Source: Xenorhabdus ehlersii
GTDB taxonomy: Bacteria > Pseudomonadota > Gammaproteobacteria > Enterobacterales > Enterobacteriaceae
DNA: 64,000 nt
Reading direction: 5' to 3'
Assembly (NCBI RefSeq): GCF_003610465.1
Contig: NZ_RAQI01000001.1
Coordinates: 186,001-250,000, forward strand
Position 1 is the stretch's first letter, and every line of letters starts with the position of its first letter. A model generated the notes under the pieces. That model saw only the letters and a list, made by a program, of their open reading frames with translations. It was not told the origin of the DNA and did no database searches. Below, one piece after another: positions 36,155 to 46,361 of this stretch. Both the position numbers and the translations under genes were made by a program.

Positions 36155-39100
36155 GTGCCCAATGTATTGCCATTTTCTGAAATTAAATCAGTCGATCTAA
36201 CGTTGCCACTAGTAGCTGCTCAGCCTGGAATTTGGGTGGCTGATCAACTTGCCAACCACCGTAATGTGTTTACCATTGCGCATTATATTGAAATTAATGG
36301 GAGACTGGATCGCTCCCTATTTGATGCCGCTATTCGCCAGGGATTGGCTGAGGCCGATACCATTCACGCGCGATATTTTATTAATGAAGAGGGAGAGCCT
36401 GTACAGCAAATTCCTGTTTTCCGTAATGCGCAACAGGTAGTTGCTCCTGAGTGGTTTGATTTCTCTCATGGACAGGGAGAAAGCAGAGCTCAGGAATTAA
36501 TGCAGACAGATCTGGCTGCTGAGTTACCCGCCGATGGAGAACGTCCTTTATATCGACACGTGATCATGAAGGTTGATGCCCAGCCAGAGCGCTGGTTCTG
36601 GTATCTGCGTTTTCACCATCTTATGTTGGATGGCTTCAGTTTTGATGCTCTGACTCGACGTATTATTGATATCTATAATGCGTTAAGCGCAGGTCGCCAG
36701 CCAACTGAAAATCCTTTCTGTTCCTTTGAATTAGTCGTCAAAGAGTATCAGAGCTGGGAGCAATCCTCTGCGAAAGCAGAGTCAGCCACGTTCTGGCAAA
36801 AGCATACCTATGAACGAGGTGTTGCTGTTTCACTTGCCACTGAAAATATTGTAAATAATAACAATATATTACCGCTGCATTATCATTGTCATTTTCCCCT
36901 CACTCAGTTTGTTTCATTAAGAGAAGATGATTTACTGCGGCAATTCCAGCCGGCTGAAATTGTGATGGCTGCACTCTGCATCTATTTCTATCGCATGAGT
37001 GGAGAAAAATATCTGTCGATTGGTTTTCCTTTTATGCGGCGCTTGGGATCTCAAGCGCTTTGTGCGATGGGGCCAGTAGTTAATCTCTTGCCACTGCACA
37101 TAAAACTGCAAGACAGGATGTCCCTGGCAGAAGTAGCAAAAGCGTTTGTGGATGAAATGAAGCAAGTTCGTCGTTACCAGCGGTATGAAGCCGAACAACT
37201 GCGTTGTGATCTGGGATTATCCGGTGGCAACAATGCGCTTTATGGCCCCGTGTTTAATTACAAAATCTATAATGAGGCGTTGAAATTAGACGGTAAATCC
37301 ATCAAGACGCATACACTCGCGATGGGGCCCGTGGATGATTTAGAATTTGAATTGTGTTGTTATGATGAGCAGCTTCATCTGACACTTATCGCGAATCGCA
37401 AAAAGTATAGTGAACAAACGTTACAGTGGCACAGTGAACGGATCAGCTATTTGTTGAATCAATTGCTCATGCAGCCGCAGCAATCTATTGCGTTCATCCC
37501 ACTTATTCCGCCACAAGAACAACAACGGCTTGATAGCTGGTCATGCGGGCCGAGAACTCAACCGTCTATAGATAGAGTTTCTGTACTGGATCTCTTTTTG
37601 CAACAGGTTGAACGGCAGCCTGATGCTATTGCTATACGTTGTCACAATGAACAGCTTACTTACCATCAATTGATGGTAAAAGTGATGCAACTAGCACGTT
37701 TCTTGCTATTACAGGGAATGGGAGCCGAGGATGTGGTTGCCATTGGCATTCCTCGTTCAGTGGATTCAATTATTGCTATTTTGGGTGTATTAGCCAGCGG
37801 TGCGGCTTATATTCCTCTTGATCTCGATTATCCGCGGGAGCGTTTACAGTTAATGTGTGATGATGTTCAGCCAGCCTTGCTGATCACCCACCTGAATACA
37901 CTGGAACAAATGCCCGAAGCTCTCAAAGTCATCTGTCTGGATGATCCGCAGGTAGCGACGCTGTGTTCCCGTTTATCCCCGTTACCTGTCACAGACGAAG
38001 AACGACGCGAAAAACTGCGTGGTGAACACTTGGCTTATATGATCTACACCTCAGGATCTACAGGTAAGCCAAAAGGTGTGATGAGCACACATGGCGGGTT
38101 GCTGAATTTATTAACTTCCCATGCAACGCATTTATTTGGGCCTGCCATTGAGAATTTTTATCAGCAATATGGCCGACGAGCACGTGCAGGACATACTGCG
38201 TCTTTCTCCTTTGATTCCTCTTGGGAGCCACTGTTTTGTATGATCTTAGGCAGTGAACTCTATATTTTTGATGAGGAACTGAGGCGGGATGCATGGGGAG
38301 TGGTACAGCAGATGAATCTGCTACCGATTGATATCATGGATATTACGCCTTCCTTCTTGATCCAACTTATCGATAGTGGGTTGTTGGAAAAAGGTAATCA
38401 CCAACCTGCGTTTATTATGATTGGTGGTGAGGCTGCTACGCCACGGTTATGGGAATTACTCAAACAGCAGCCGCAAATGGATATCCACAACTATTATGGC
38501 CCTTCCGAATATACTATTGATACGTTGGGGGGGAGTATTCGGATGGCTGATCAGCCCGTAATTGGGCGTCCAGTTGCTAATACCGATATCTGGCTTTTAG
38601 ACCGTTACTTACAACCCGTGCCAATCGGTGCAGCGGGAGAACTGTATCTCTCTGGCGCGGGTATTGCCCGTGGTTATTTGCATCGCCCAGGGATGACAGC
38701 AACACGCTTTGTCGCCAATCCATTCCGTCACGGCGAAGTGATGTATCGCAGTGGTGATCTTATGCGTTGGCGCCCTGATGGGCTGCTTGAATTTATTGGT
38801 CGAGTGGATCATCAGGTTAAAGTGCGAGGTTTCCGTGTTGAGTTAGGTGAAGTAGAAAATGCTCTGGTTGATTTACCAGAGGTTAGTTCTGCGGTAGTCA
38901 TTGCTGAACCTGTCGGTGCAACATATCGGTTGGTGGGGTATTGCGCTGTACCGGATGAGCAACAACGTGCTTTACCCAATATCTCGGCTCTGCTGCTGGC
39001 TGCACTGGCAAAGAAACTGCCTGATTATATGGTTCCTTCCCTCTTAATGGTATTGGAAACCTTACCTATTTCGATCAATGGCAAAATTGACCGTAATTCA

Positions 39101-42100
39101 TTACCCAAACCACAGCAATTTCAATTGCCAGTGGGCAGAAAAGCGGAAAGTGAGCAGGAAAAATCTATTTGTGGGGCATTCTCCAGCTTATTAGGTGTGC
39201 AAGAAGTCAGTGCCGATGATGACTTTTTTGCGTTGGGGGGAGATAGTATTTCTGCGATGGCGCTAGGAACGCAATTACGTCGCCTTGGTTGGCAGTTACG
39301 TCCGCGGGATATTTTCAGTGAACGTACACCTGCGCGCATGGCGTTAAAGATGACACCTATTGCCATGGTTAAGCCTGTGACTACACGCATTCAAAAAGGG
39401 ACGATTGATAGCCTGCCTATTTTACATTGGTTTGCTGAGTTTCATGGAATTAATACCCGTTTTGTTCACGGTGTATTTATACATGTCCCCGCAGAATTGC
39501 AGCCACAACACTTATCACAAGCATTGGTTGCCTTAGAACACGCGCATCCTGTACTACGCGCATTTACTCGTGATGATCGCTTGGTTTTAGGTGAGTCGAT
39601 TTCGGTATCTGAAGCAACTCATTACAGTCTATGGCAAGATTGCGCAGATATTGAAGCCTGTGCCGAGCAAGCTTTCCATGATGCGGTTATGCGTTTGGAA
39701 CCGGCGAGCGGTCAGTTATTCCATGCTTGTTTATTGCAACATGGAGGAATATCTAAAGGATTAGTGCTTGTTATTCACCATCTGGCAACAGATGGCGTTT
39801 CATGGCGAATATTATTGGATGAATTGCGTCAGGGAGTAGAAGCAGCAATCGCAGGTAAGCCCATAGTCTTACCCACAGAAGAGTACACTCTATACGATTG
39901 GAATGATTATCTACGCCAAAATTTACCACAACGTGTGGTTGAATTGCCTTTTTGGCAACGAATGCTAAATGAAAAAACGCCTCTTTTAGGGCAGCGTCCG
40001 CTGGATGTACAGCGGGATCGCCAAATAACCTCCTGCAAGGAGCGAACATTATTGAGCGGCGAGCAAACAATCGCGTTATTAGGAATATTGCCAAAGCAAT
40101 ACCACGCTAATATTGAAGAAATGTTATTAACAATATTGGCAATGGCTTGTTATCGTCATTTTAACGTCAATAAGTTACGTTTCCAGTTAGAATCTCATGG
40201 TCGCATTGAATTAGATCAAACAGGCGACTTAGCTCGCACGGTTGGCTGGCTAACCGCTGAGTACCCAATAGTGGTAGGTTTGCCACTAACAGGAGAGCAC
40301 CAACCTGTTGGGATGGTTATTGTTGAAATAGTTAGGGCGGTGAAAAGTGTTTTGCGCGCAGTGCCTGATCGCGGAGTCGGTTATGGCTTGCTGCGCTACC
40401 TTGATCAAACAGGGCGGAAAATACTGGCAACGCAAGAAACACCAGAGATTTTATTTAATTATCTGGGGCGCTTTGTCGAGACAGATCACTTATGGGCACC
40501 ACGGCGAACTAAGAATCTTTTCCAAGATGCTTTTGCGGTTTATCAAGATCCCGAAATGTCCCTAAGCCACAGCTTAGAAATCAATTTGTTTGTGGATGAG
40601 CAGGGCAACACTCCACAGTTGGTGGTTAACTGGCAATGGGTTGATGGTATTTTCAGTCATCAAGATATTGCGGAATTACATCGCGGTATGGCGTGGGCGG
40701 CTGATTGCTTAATCCAATTTGCCAGGCAGCAGCCCTTACGGGCTATGGCAACTTTAGTCGCTGCAGAAACTGGGTTATCAGATATTGAGGAGAACGATCT
40801 CACTCAGTTGACTGAACGTTATGGCCCACTATCCGCGGTATTACCGTTACTGCCACTACAACAAGGGTTATTATTCCATGCACAAACAGCCACCGAGCAT
40901 GGCAGCTATAACTCATTGACGCGCCTTTCCCTGTTCGGATCATTGTCTGTTGTTAAGCTACGTCGGGCGCTGTCAGTTTTAGTACGGCATCATCCTCAGA
41001 TAGCTGCAAAATTTGATACTGAACAATGCGTCTCTCCATTGCAATTGATCCCCCTCATTTCTGATGACAAAGATTATTGGACACTTGATTGCCATCAACT
41101 ACCTGAGTTGACAGCGGAAGAGGGAGAGATAGCGTTACGGGAACTGGAAAAAGCAGAACTCACGCGGAACCTCTTTCAACAACCAGCAGCGATGTTACAT
41201 GCATTGCTGGTGCGTCACGGTAGAAGTTTACACCATACGCTATTGCTAAATGCTCATCATCTGATCGTTGATGGCTGGTCAACCCCTATTCTAGTGCGAG
41301 ACCTTTTGACCTTGTTGAATCAAGGCGAGCAAGCCTTGCATAAACCCGAGATACATACACCTAAAATACGTTATCAAGATGTAGTTCAGCAATTATTGGC
41401 GCGTGAAACGGAGCCTTCTCGTCAATGTTGGCAACAGGTATTGAAAGGTGTTCAACCAACATGTTTATTTGGTGAACAACTCCATACTGGTGAGGTTAAA
41501 GAGCTTGAGATATTACTCGCACCAGAGATGGAACAGGCATTAACTGACTTGTGTCAGCAACGTGGTTTAACGCTCAATACTCTGATGCAAGGGATTTGGG
41601 CGCTGTTATTGAGTATACAAAGTGGCTCATCTGATGTTGTTTTCGGCTCTCCTGTATCGGGGCGGTTTGGGCAGATTGATGGGTTGGATCAGCATGTCGG
41701 GTTGTTTAGTAATACCTTACCCGTTCGCGTTATTCTGGATATGGAGCAACCTCTATTGCCTCAACTAGAACAGCTACAGGCACAGCAGATCCAATTGATT
41801 GAACATGACAATATTGGCTTGGGCGAGATTCAGCGAATTGCAGGTACTGGCACGCTTTTTGATACTTTATTGGTAGTTGAAAATTATCCTAATGTGGAGC
41901 AAGACAAAGGAAATAAAGAAAATATTGAAGGCATTCTCTGCCAAGGAATCAATAACCGTGGTTATACCCATTATCCTTTGACGTTATTGGTATTGCCGGG
42001 TAAGCGTCTGCGCTTATTAATGGAATACCGTGAAAGCGTTAAACAGCCTGAACATTTGGCACAACGCATACTGTTCTTGTGCCAACAATTAATCGAACGG

Positions 42101-44740
42101 CCTGAGATTGCTCTGCGGGAATGGGGGTTACAATCAGTCGATGAAGCCGCATTCATTGAGGAAGTTAATAACACTTATCGTGATATTCCAGCCAAAACAC
42201 TTCATCAGATTGTGGTTGAGCAGGCAGGCAAAACGCCGGACGATTTGGCGTTGTTGGATTGTCATCATCGTCTGACCTACCAGCAAATGCGCCTGCAAAC
42301 TCGGCTATTGGTTGATCGTCTAATTGAAGCGGGTGTACAAGCGGGGGATATTGTTGGGGTTGCATTATCACGTTCGGTTCGGCTAAGTCTGGCGTTACAG
42401 GCGATTCTGGAAGCAGGGGCGACATGGTTGCCTCTTGATATCGGCTATCCTGATGAACGCTTGACCATCATGCTGGAAGATGCTGAACCTCGATTAGTGA
42501 TGACAGAAAGTGAGTATCAGGCCCGTTTTGCCAGTCAGGCTTCTCTATTATTATTGGATAAACTGGCAGATGAAACACAACAACCTATCCATTCTGCCGC
42601 CAATGTAACGCCTGAACATGCTGCATATATTATCTATACCTCAGGTTCTACAGGGCGACCAAAAGGCGTGGTGGTAAGCCACCACGCCATTGTTAACCGT
42701 TTATTGTGGATGCAGGATACTTACCCATTGACTACAGATGATGTGGTATTGCAGAAAACCCCCTGTAGTTTTGATGTTTCTGTATGGGAGTTTTTCTGGC
42801 CGTTGATGACCGGTGCTCAGTTAATGATGGCGCCACCGGAAGCGCATCGCGATCCCACACGTCTTCGACAACTTATTGATGATTACCATGTCACGACCTT
42901 ACATTTTGTGCCATCAATGCTGGCAACATTCATTGATTCTTTAGCGTTACAAGGACAAGAAGCGCCTTTCTGCCGTGGTTTGAGACGTGTTTTCTGTAGT
43001 GGGGAAGCCTTGTCCTGTGAACTGGCACATCGCTACCAAACGCTGATCACTGCACCTTTGCATAATCTTTATGGGCCAACAGAGGCGGCGGTGGATGTGA
43101 CATGGCAACCTGCGTTTGGTGAGGCATTACAGCGTTGTAGTAGCGCTGGTGTTCCTATCGGCCGGCCGGTATGGAATACCCAATTGCGTATTTTAGATCC
43201 TTGGTTGCGCCCTGTTCCCATTGGCGTGGCGGGTGATCTTTATCTCAGTGGTATTCAGTTAGCGACAAACTATCTGAACCGAGCTGATTTGACAGCCAGC
43301 CGTTTTGTGGCCGATCCGTTTGCATCGGGTAAGCGGATGTACCGAACGGGGGATATTGCATGCTGGTCAGAAAATGGTGAGGTTGAATACCTTGGACGCA
43401 GTGACGATCAATTAAAAATACGTGGTCAGCGTATTGAGCTGGGTGAAATTGAACAAGTTTTACTAGAACAACCAGGAGTGGCTCAGGCTGCGGTTGCTGC
43501 ACGTGAGTTAGGTAAGTCAAGTCAGGCAATTGAGAATGTTGATGCGCGTCAGCTAATTGCTTGGGTAATCCCGCAATCAGATGTGACATTGAATATTGAA
43601 GCACTGCAACACACGATGATGAAACGATTGCCTGCTTATATGCTGCCGGTCAGCTATGTAATACAGGAAAAATTCCCGCTAAGTGCCAATGGAAAATTGA
43701 ATCGCAAGGCACTCCCAATGCCAGAGAAATTAACGACTGGCAGGTTACCGCAGGCGGGCTTGGCAAGTCAGCTAGCTAAGTTGTTTGCGGAAATCTTAGA
43801 GTGCGACATTGTTTGGGCTGATGACGATTTCTTTGCTTTGGGCGGGCATTCGTTGCTGGCAATGCGTTTGGCAGCCGAAATACATCGACGCCTTAATCTT
43901 CGTGTTTCAGTCGGTCATATTATGGTCGCGCGAAGTGTAGAAAAATTGAGTGCACTACTGGTGGATGAACAGAAGAAAAATTCGGACGAAAACAGTGGAA
44001 TAGGCGAGGTTTTGCCGTTGAGGGAAGGAATCGGGCCGGCACTGTTCTGTGTGCATCCGGCGTCAGGTTTTTCTTGGCAATACAGTGGGTTGCTGCGTTA
44101 TCTGGAGGGAGACTGGCCGATTATCGGATTACAATCTCCTCGTCCTCGCGGTGTCATTGCTGACTGCGACAGTCTCGACGCAATGTGCACACGCCATTTG
44201 GCGACTTTACGAAATATCCAACCTCATGGGCCTTATTACTTGCTGGGTTATTCTCTGGGAGGAATGTTGGCTCAGGGAATGGCTATCCGTTTACAGCAAG
44301 AAGGTGAGGAAGTGGCTTTCTTGGGATTGTTGGACGCTTATCCTCCAGAAGGTCAGGATTGGGGAGGGTTAAGCGAAGAAGAAGCCAAACAGGAAATTGC
44401 CCGTGAACAGGCAGAGTTTATGGCGGCTACAGAAGATGAGCATGATCCGCAACTGCGTAAGGAAAAGCAGGCAATGTTTGAAGATATTGTGGCTAACTAT
44501 CGAGACGCTGTCCGCAGTTTATTATCCGCTGTTAACCAGAAATATGATGGCGAAGCTACGTTGTTTGTGGCTACGCGGACGTTGCCACCGGAATTGGATG
44601 TCGAGGAGACATGGGCACCTTGGATTCGCCATTTAAGGGTTTATCGGCAAGATTGTGAACATGCAGATATCCTTTCTCCAGATTCGTTGGAGCAATGGGG
44701 GCCACTGCTGAATGGCTTGTTGAAACGACACCGTAATTAA
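36155..44740 (+). CDS. Two-module siderophore NRPS (C-A-PCP-E-C-A-PCP-TE)
   Basis: This 2861-residue synthetase assembles the siderophore. Domains in order: condensation C1 (HHLMLDG near residue 154); A1 (TSGSTGKPKGV near 630); carrier PCP1 (LGGDS, Ser about 1030); epimerase (HHLATDGVSWRIL near 1207); C2 (HHLIVDGWS near 1700); A2 (TSGSTGRPKGV near 2160); PCP2 (LGGHS, about 2566); thioesterase (GYSLGG, Ser about 2700). C1 and the A2-PCP-TE end resemble E. coli EntF; the A1-PCP1-E-C2 block is extra. My reading of the A2 pocket is DVWHFSLVDK, the serine code of EntF. A1 reads DSEDMGYIDK, with two acidic residues, suggesting a basic amino acid (Lys, Arg or Orn). The predicted unit is DHB-D-(basic aa)-L-Ser, joined by the TE as in chrysobactin or vanchrobactin type compounds. 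Confidence 0.93.
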   Translation: MPNVLPFSEIKSVDLTLPLVAAQPGIWVADQLANHRNVFTIAHYIEINGRLDRSLFDAAIRQGLAEADTIHARYFINEEGEPVQQIPVFRNAQQVVAPEWFDFSHGQGESRAQELMQTDLAAELPADGERPLYRHVIMKVDAQPERWFWYLRFHHLMLDGFSFDALTRRIIDIYNALSAGRQPTENPFCSFELVVKEYQSWEQSSAKAESATFWQKHTYERGVAVSLATENIVNNNNILPLHYHCHFPLTQFVSLREDDLLRQFQPAEIVMAALCIYFYRMSGEKYLSIGFPFMRRLGSQALCAMGPVVNLLPLHIKLQDRMSLAEVAKAFVDEMKQVRRYQRYEAEQLRCDLGLSGGNNALYGPVFNYKIYNEALKLDGKSIKTHTLAMGPVDDLEFELCCYDEQLHLTLIANRKKYSEQTLQWHSERISYLLNQLLMQPQQSIAFIPLIPPQEQQRLDSWSCGPRTQPSIDRVSVLDLFLQQVERQPDAIAIRCHNEQLTYHQLMVKVMQLARFLLLQGMGAEDVVAIGIPRSVDSIIAILGVLASGAAYIPLDLDYPRERLQLMCDDVQPALLITHLNTLEQMPEALKVICLDDPQVATLCSRLSPLPVTDEERREKLRGEHLAYMIYTSGSTGKPKGVMSTHGGLLNLLTSHATHLFGPAIENFYQQYGRRARAGHTASFSFDSSWEPLFCMILGSELYIFDEELRRDAWGVVQQMNLLPIDIMDITPSFLIQLIDSGLLEKGNHQPAFIMIGGEAATPRLWELLKQQPQMDIHNYYGPSEYTIDTLGGSIRMADQPVIGRPVANTDIWLLDRYLQPVPIGAAGELYLSGAGIARGYLHRPGMTATRFVANPFRHGEVMYRSGDLMRWRPDGLLEFIGRVDHQVKVRGFRVELGEVENALVDLPEVSSAVVIAEPVGATYRLVGYCAVPDEQQRALPNISALLLAALAKKLPDYMVPSLLMVLETLPISINGKIDRNSLPKPQQFQLPVGRKAESEQEKSICGAFSSLLGVQEVSADDDFFALGGDSISAMALGTQLRRLGWQLRPRDIFSERTPARMALKMTPIAMVKPVTTRIQKGTIDSLPILHWFAEFHGINTRFVHGVFIHVPAELQPQHLSQALVALEHAHPVLRAFTRDDRLVLGESISVSEATHYSLWQDCADIEACAEQAFHDAVMRLEPASGQLFHACLLQHGGISKGLVLVIHHLATDGVSWRILLDELRQGVEAAIAGKPIVLPTEEYTLYDWNDYLRQNLPQRVVELPFWQRMLNEKTPLLGQRPLDVQRDRQITSCKERTLLSGEQTIALLGILPKQYHANIEEMLLTILAMACYRHFNVNKLRFQLESHGRIELDQTGDLARTVGWLTAEYPIVVGLPLTGEHQPVGMVIVEIVRAVKSVLRAVPDRGVGYGLLRYLDQTGRKILATQETPEILFNYLGRFVETDHLWAPRRTKNLFQDAFAVYQDPEMSLSHSLEINLFVDEQGNTPQLVVNWQWVDGIFSHQDIAELHRGMAWAADCLIQFARQQPLRAMATLVAAETGLSDIEENDLTQLTERYGPLSAVLPLLPLQQGLLFHAQTATEHGSYNSLTRLSLFGSLSVVKLRRALSVLVRHHPQIAAKFDTEQCVSPLQLIPLISDDKDYWTLDCHQLPELTAEEGEIALRELEKAELTRNLFQQPAAMLHALLVRHGRSLHHTLLLNAHHLIVDGWSTPILVRDLLTLLNQGEQALHKPEIHTPKIRYQDVVQQLLARETEPSRQCWQQVLKGVQPTCLFGEQLHTGEVKELEILLAPEMEQALTDLCQQRGLTLNTLMQGIWALLLSIQSGSSDVVFGSPVSGRFGQIDGLDQHVGLFSNTLPVRVILDMEQPLLPQLEQLQAQQIQLIEHDNIGLGEIQRIAGTGTLFDTLLVVENYPNVEQDKGNKENIEGILCQGINNRGYTHYPLTLLVLPGKRLRLLMEYRESVKQPEHLAQRILFLCQQLIERPEIALREWGLQSVDEAAFIEEVNNTYRDIPAKTLHQIVVEQAGKTPDDLALLDCHHRLTYQQMRLQTRLLVDRLIEAGVQAGDIVGVALSRSVRLSLALQAILEAGATWLPLDIGYPDERLTIMLEDAEPRLVMTESEYQARFASQASLLLLDKLADETQQPIHSAANVTPEHAAYIIYTSGSTGRPKGVVVSHHAIVNRLLWMQDTYPLTTDDVVLQKTPCSFDVSVWEFFWPLMTGAQLMMAPPEAHRDPTRLRQLIDDYHVTTLHFVPSMLATFIDSLALQGQEAPFCRGLRRVFCSGEALSCELAHRYQTLITAPLHNLYGPTEAAVDVTWQPAFGEALQRCSSAGVPIGRPVWNTQLRILDPWLRPVPIGVAGDLYLSGIQLATNYLNRADLTASRFVADPFASGKRMYRTGDIACWSENGEVEYLGRSDDQLKIRGQRIELGEIEQVLLEQPGVAQAAVAARELGKSSQAIENVDARQLIAWVIPQSDVTLNIEALQHTMMKRLPAYMLPVSYVIQEKFPLSANGKLNRKALPMPEKLTTGRLPQAGLASQLAKLFAEILECDIVWADDDFFALGGHSLLAMRLAAEIHRRLNLRVSVGHIMVARSVEKLSALLVDEQKKNSDENSGIGEVLPLREGIGPALFCVHPASGFSWQYSGLLRYLEGDWPIIGLQSPRPRGVIADCDSLDAMCTRHLATLRNIQPHGPYYLLGYSLGGMLAQGMAIRLQQEGEEVAFLGLLDAYPPEGQDWGGLSEEEAKQEIAREQAEFMAATEDEHDPQLRKEKQAMFEDIVANYRDAVRSLLSAVNQKYDGEATLFVATRTLPPELDVEETWAPWIRHLRVYRQDCEHADILSPDSLEQWGPLLNGLLKRHRN

Positions 44741-44787
44741 GCTACCGCAATTGACTTTATCGTATTTAACGCATCGTATGGAACATT

Positions 44788-46074
44788 ATGGCTACTTCAT
44801 CAATTTTTTTGGATTTTAGTTTACTTAAAAATAATGCCCATTTTCGCGCTATCTTTATTGCCCGTATGTTATCTGTCTTTGCATTAGGAATGCTGACGGT
44901 TGGGGTTCCTGTCCAAATGCAGTTTCTGACAGGATCTACCTTACAGGTGGGAATTGTGGTTGCACTGGACGGAGTCGGTATGTTCATCGGCTTAATCTTA
45001 GGGGGAATACTGGCTGATCGTTATGATAGGCGTAAACTCATTTTGTTTGCCCGTGGTACTTGTGGTATCGGTTTTGTCGCACTGAGCTTTAACGCATTTT
45101 TAGACTCTCCGTCCCTGTATATGCTCTATTTTCTTTCTATTTGGGATGGTTTTTTTGGTGCGTTGGGTATGACGGCATTAATGGCAGCCATCCCCAATTT
45201 AGTCGGGCGGGAAAATCTGGCTGCGGCAGGCGCCTTGAGCATGATTACTGTTCGCATAGGTGCCATTATTTCACCGGCATTGGCAGGTATTATTATTGTT
45301 GCTGGTGGACCGGGATGGAACTTTGCTGTTGCAGCAATCGGTACATTAGCCACATTGTTACCCCTGATGAGGCTTCCTGAAATGAAGCCTCAGCCAAGTA
45401 AACAAGAGCATCCAATCAGTGCTTTGATAAGCGGAGTGAAATTTGTTTGTCAGCATAAGATTGTGGGCAGTGTCATATTGGTGGGGATGATGATCAGTAT
45501 CGCAGGCGCTGTTCGTATTCTGTTTCCTGCATTATCTCAAGAAGTATACCACCAAGGGCCGTCAGCAACGGGCTTGATGTATTCCGCTGTTCCTCTGGGA
45601 GCCATGCTCGGAGCCTTTACCAGCGGTTGGATAGGACGAAGTAACCGGCCTGGTGTTCTGCTTGTTATATGTGCTCTGTGCTCTTTTATCACGTTATCTA
45701 TGCTAGGGATCGTCACCAATATCGTTCTGGCATTACTTGTGTTGGTTTGTTATGGATATTTGAATGCATTCGCATCCTTACTGCAATTTACCCTTGTTCA
45801 GAGTCATACACCGGATCATTTATTGGGGCGAGTGAACAGTTTTGTCACTGCTCAAGATGTTACTGGTGATTCTTTGGGGGCATTGGGATTAGGTTTTATG
45901 GGACGTTTGCTATCTCCGGTAATCACCGTCTTTTCGTTTGGAACTGTTGCTGCACTTACCTGCTTGTTGCTTGCAGCAGTAGTAAAACCTTTACGTCATT
46001 CTACACTGCGTGACCGCATGCCATTATCAGAAACAAACACCTTAGAACATGGGCCTCAGCAAAGTGATAATTAA
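44788..46074 (+). CDS. entS: Siderophore exporter EntS (MFS)
   Basis: This 428-residue major facilitator with about 12 membrane segments is collinear with E. coli EntS (416). It shows FRAIFIARMLSVFALGMLTV, then VPVQMQF, GGILADRYDRRKLILFARG (the A-motif loop), GRENLAAAGALSMITVRIGA and LGRVNSFVTAQDVTGDSLGA. It exports the finished siderophore across the inner membrane. It starts 47 bp after the NRPS stop and closes the fes-mbtH-NRPS-entS operon. Confidence 0.92.
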   Translation: MATSSIFLDFSLLKNNAHFRAIFIARMLSVFALGMLTVGVPVQMQFLTGSTLQVGIVVALDGVGMFIGLILGGILADRYDRRKLILFARGTCGIGFVALSFNAFLDSPSLYMLYFLSIWDGFFGALGMTALMAAIPNLVGRENLAAAGALSMITVRIGAIISPALAGIIIVAGGPGWNFAVAAIGTLATLLPLMRLPEMKPQPSKQEHPISALISGVKFVCQHKIVGSVILVGMMISIAGAVRILFPALSQEVYHQGPSATGLMYSAVPLGAMLGAFTSGWIGRSNRPGVLLVICALCSFITLSMLGIVTNIVLALLVLVCYGYLNAFASLLQFTLVQSHTPDHLLGRVNSFVTAQDVTGDSLGALGLGFMGRLLSPVITVFSFGTVAALTCLLLAAVVKPLRHSTLRDRMPLSETNTLEHGPQQSDN

Positions 46075-46361
46075 TTGAAACCATAGTTAACGGAAATAAC
46101 ACCATAACATGATGTGTTGTGGTGTTGTTAAATATTATTAAAATAAAGGATAATAAAATGTGGCATTTTATGGTGTGCATTGGTGATGTAAATAGTGTAG
46201 GTGATGGCTTTGATTAAACCCGCTTTATTTTGATAACAATCTAAAAATCAGCACGCCTTTTTAATCTGTCTCTGCTTTTTAGACAACTATCACCTTGATG
46301 GTTTCAAGCTGCCTACACAATAAAAAACATAAGAGCTGGCATTTTTGCAAATCAACAATGG
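46075..46361. other. Intergenic region entS-autotransporter
   Basis: AT-rich, 287 bp. It presumably holds the autotransporter promoter. No gene seen. Confidence 0.4.

Noticed and set aside
36155..44740. Annotation of the NRPS simply as EntF
   Set aside because: EntF has one module (C-A-PCP-TE, about 1290 residues). This protein has a second module with an epimerase and more than twice the length, so the product must differ from enterobactin.
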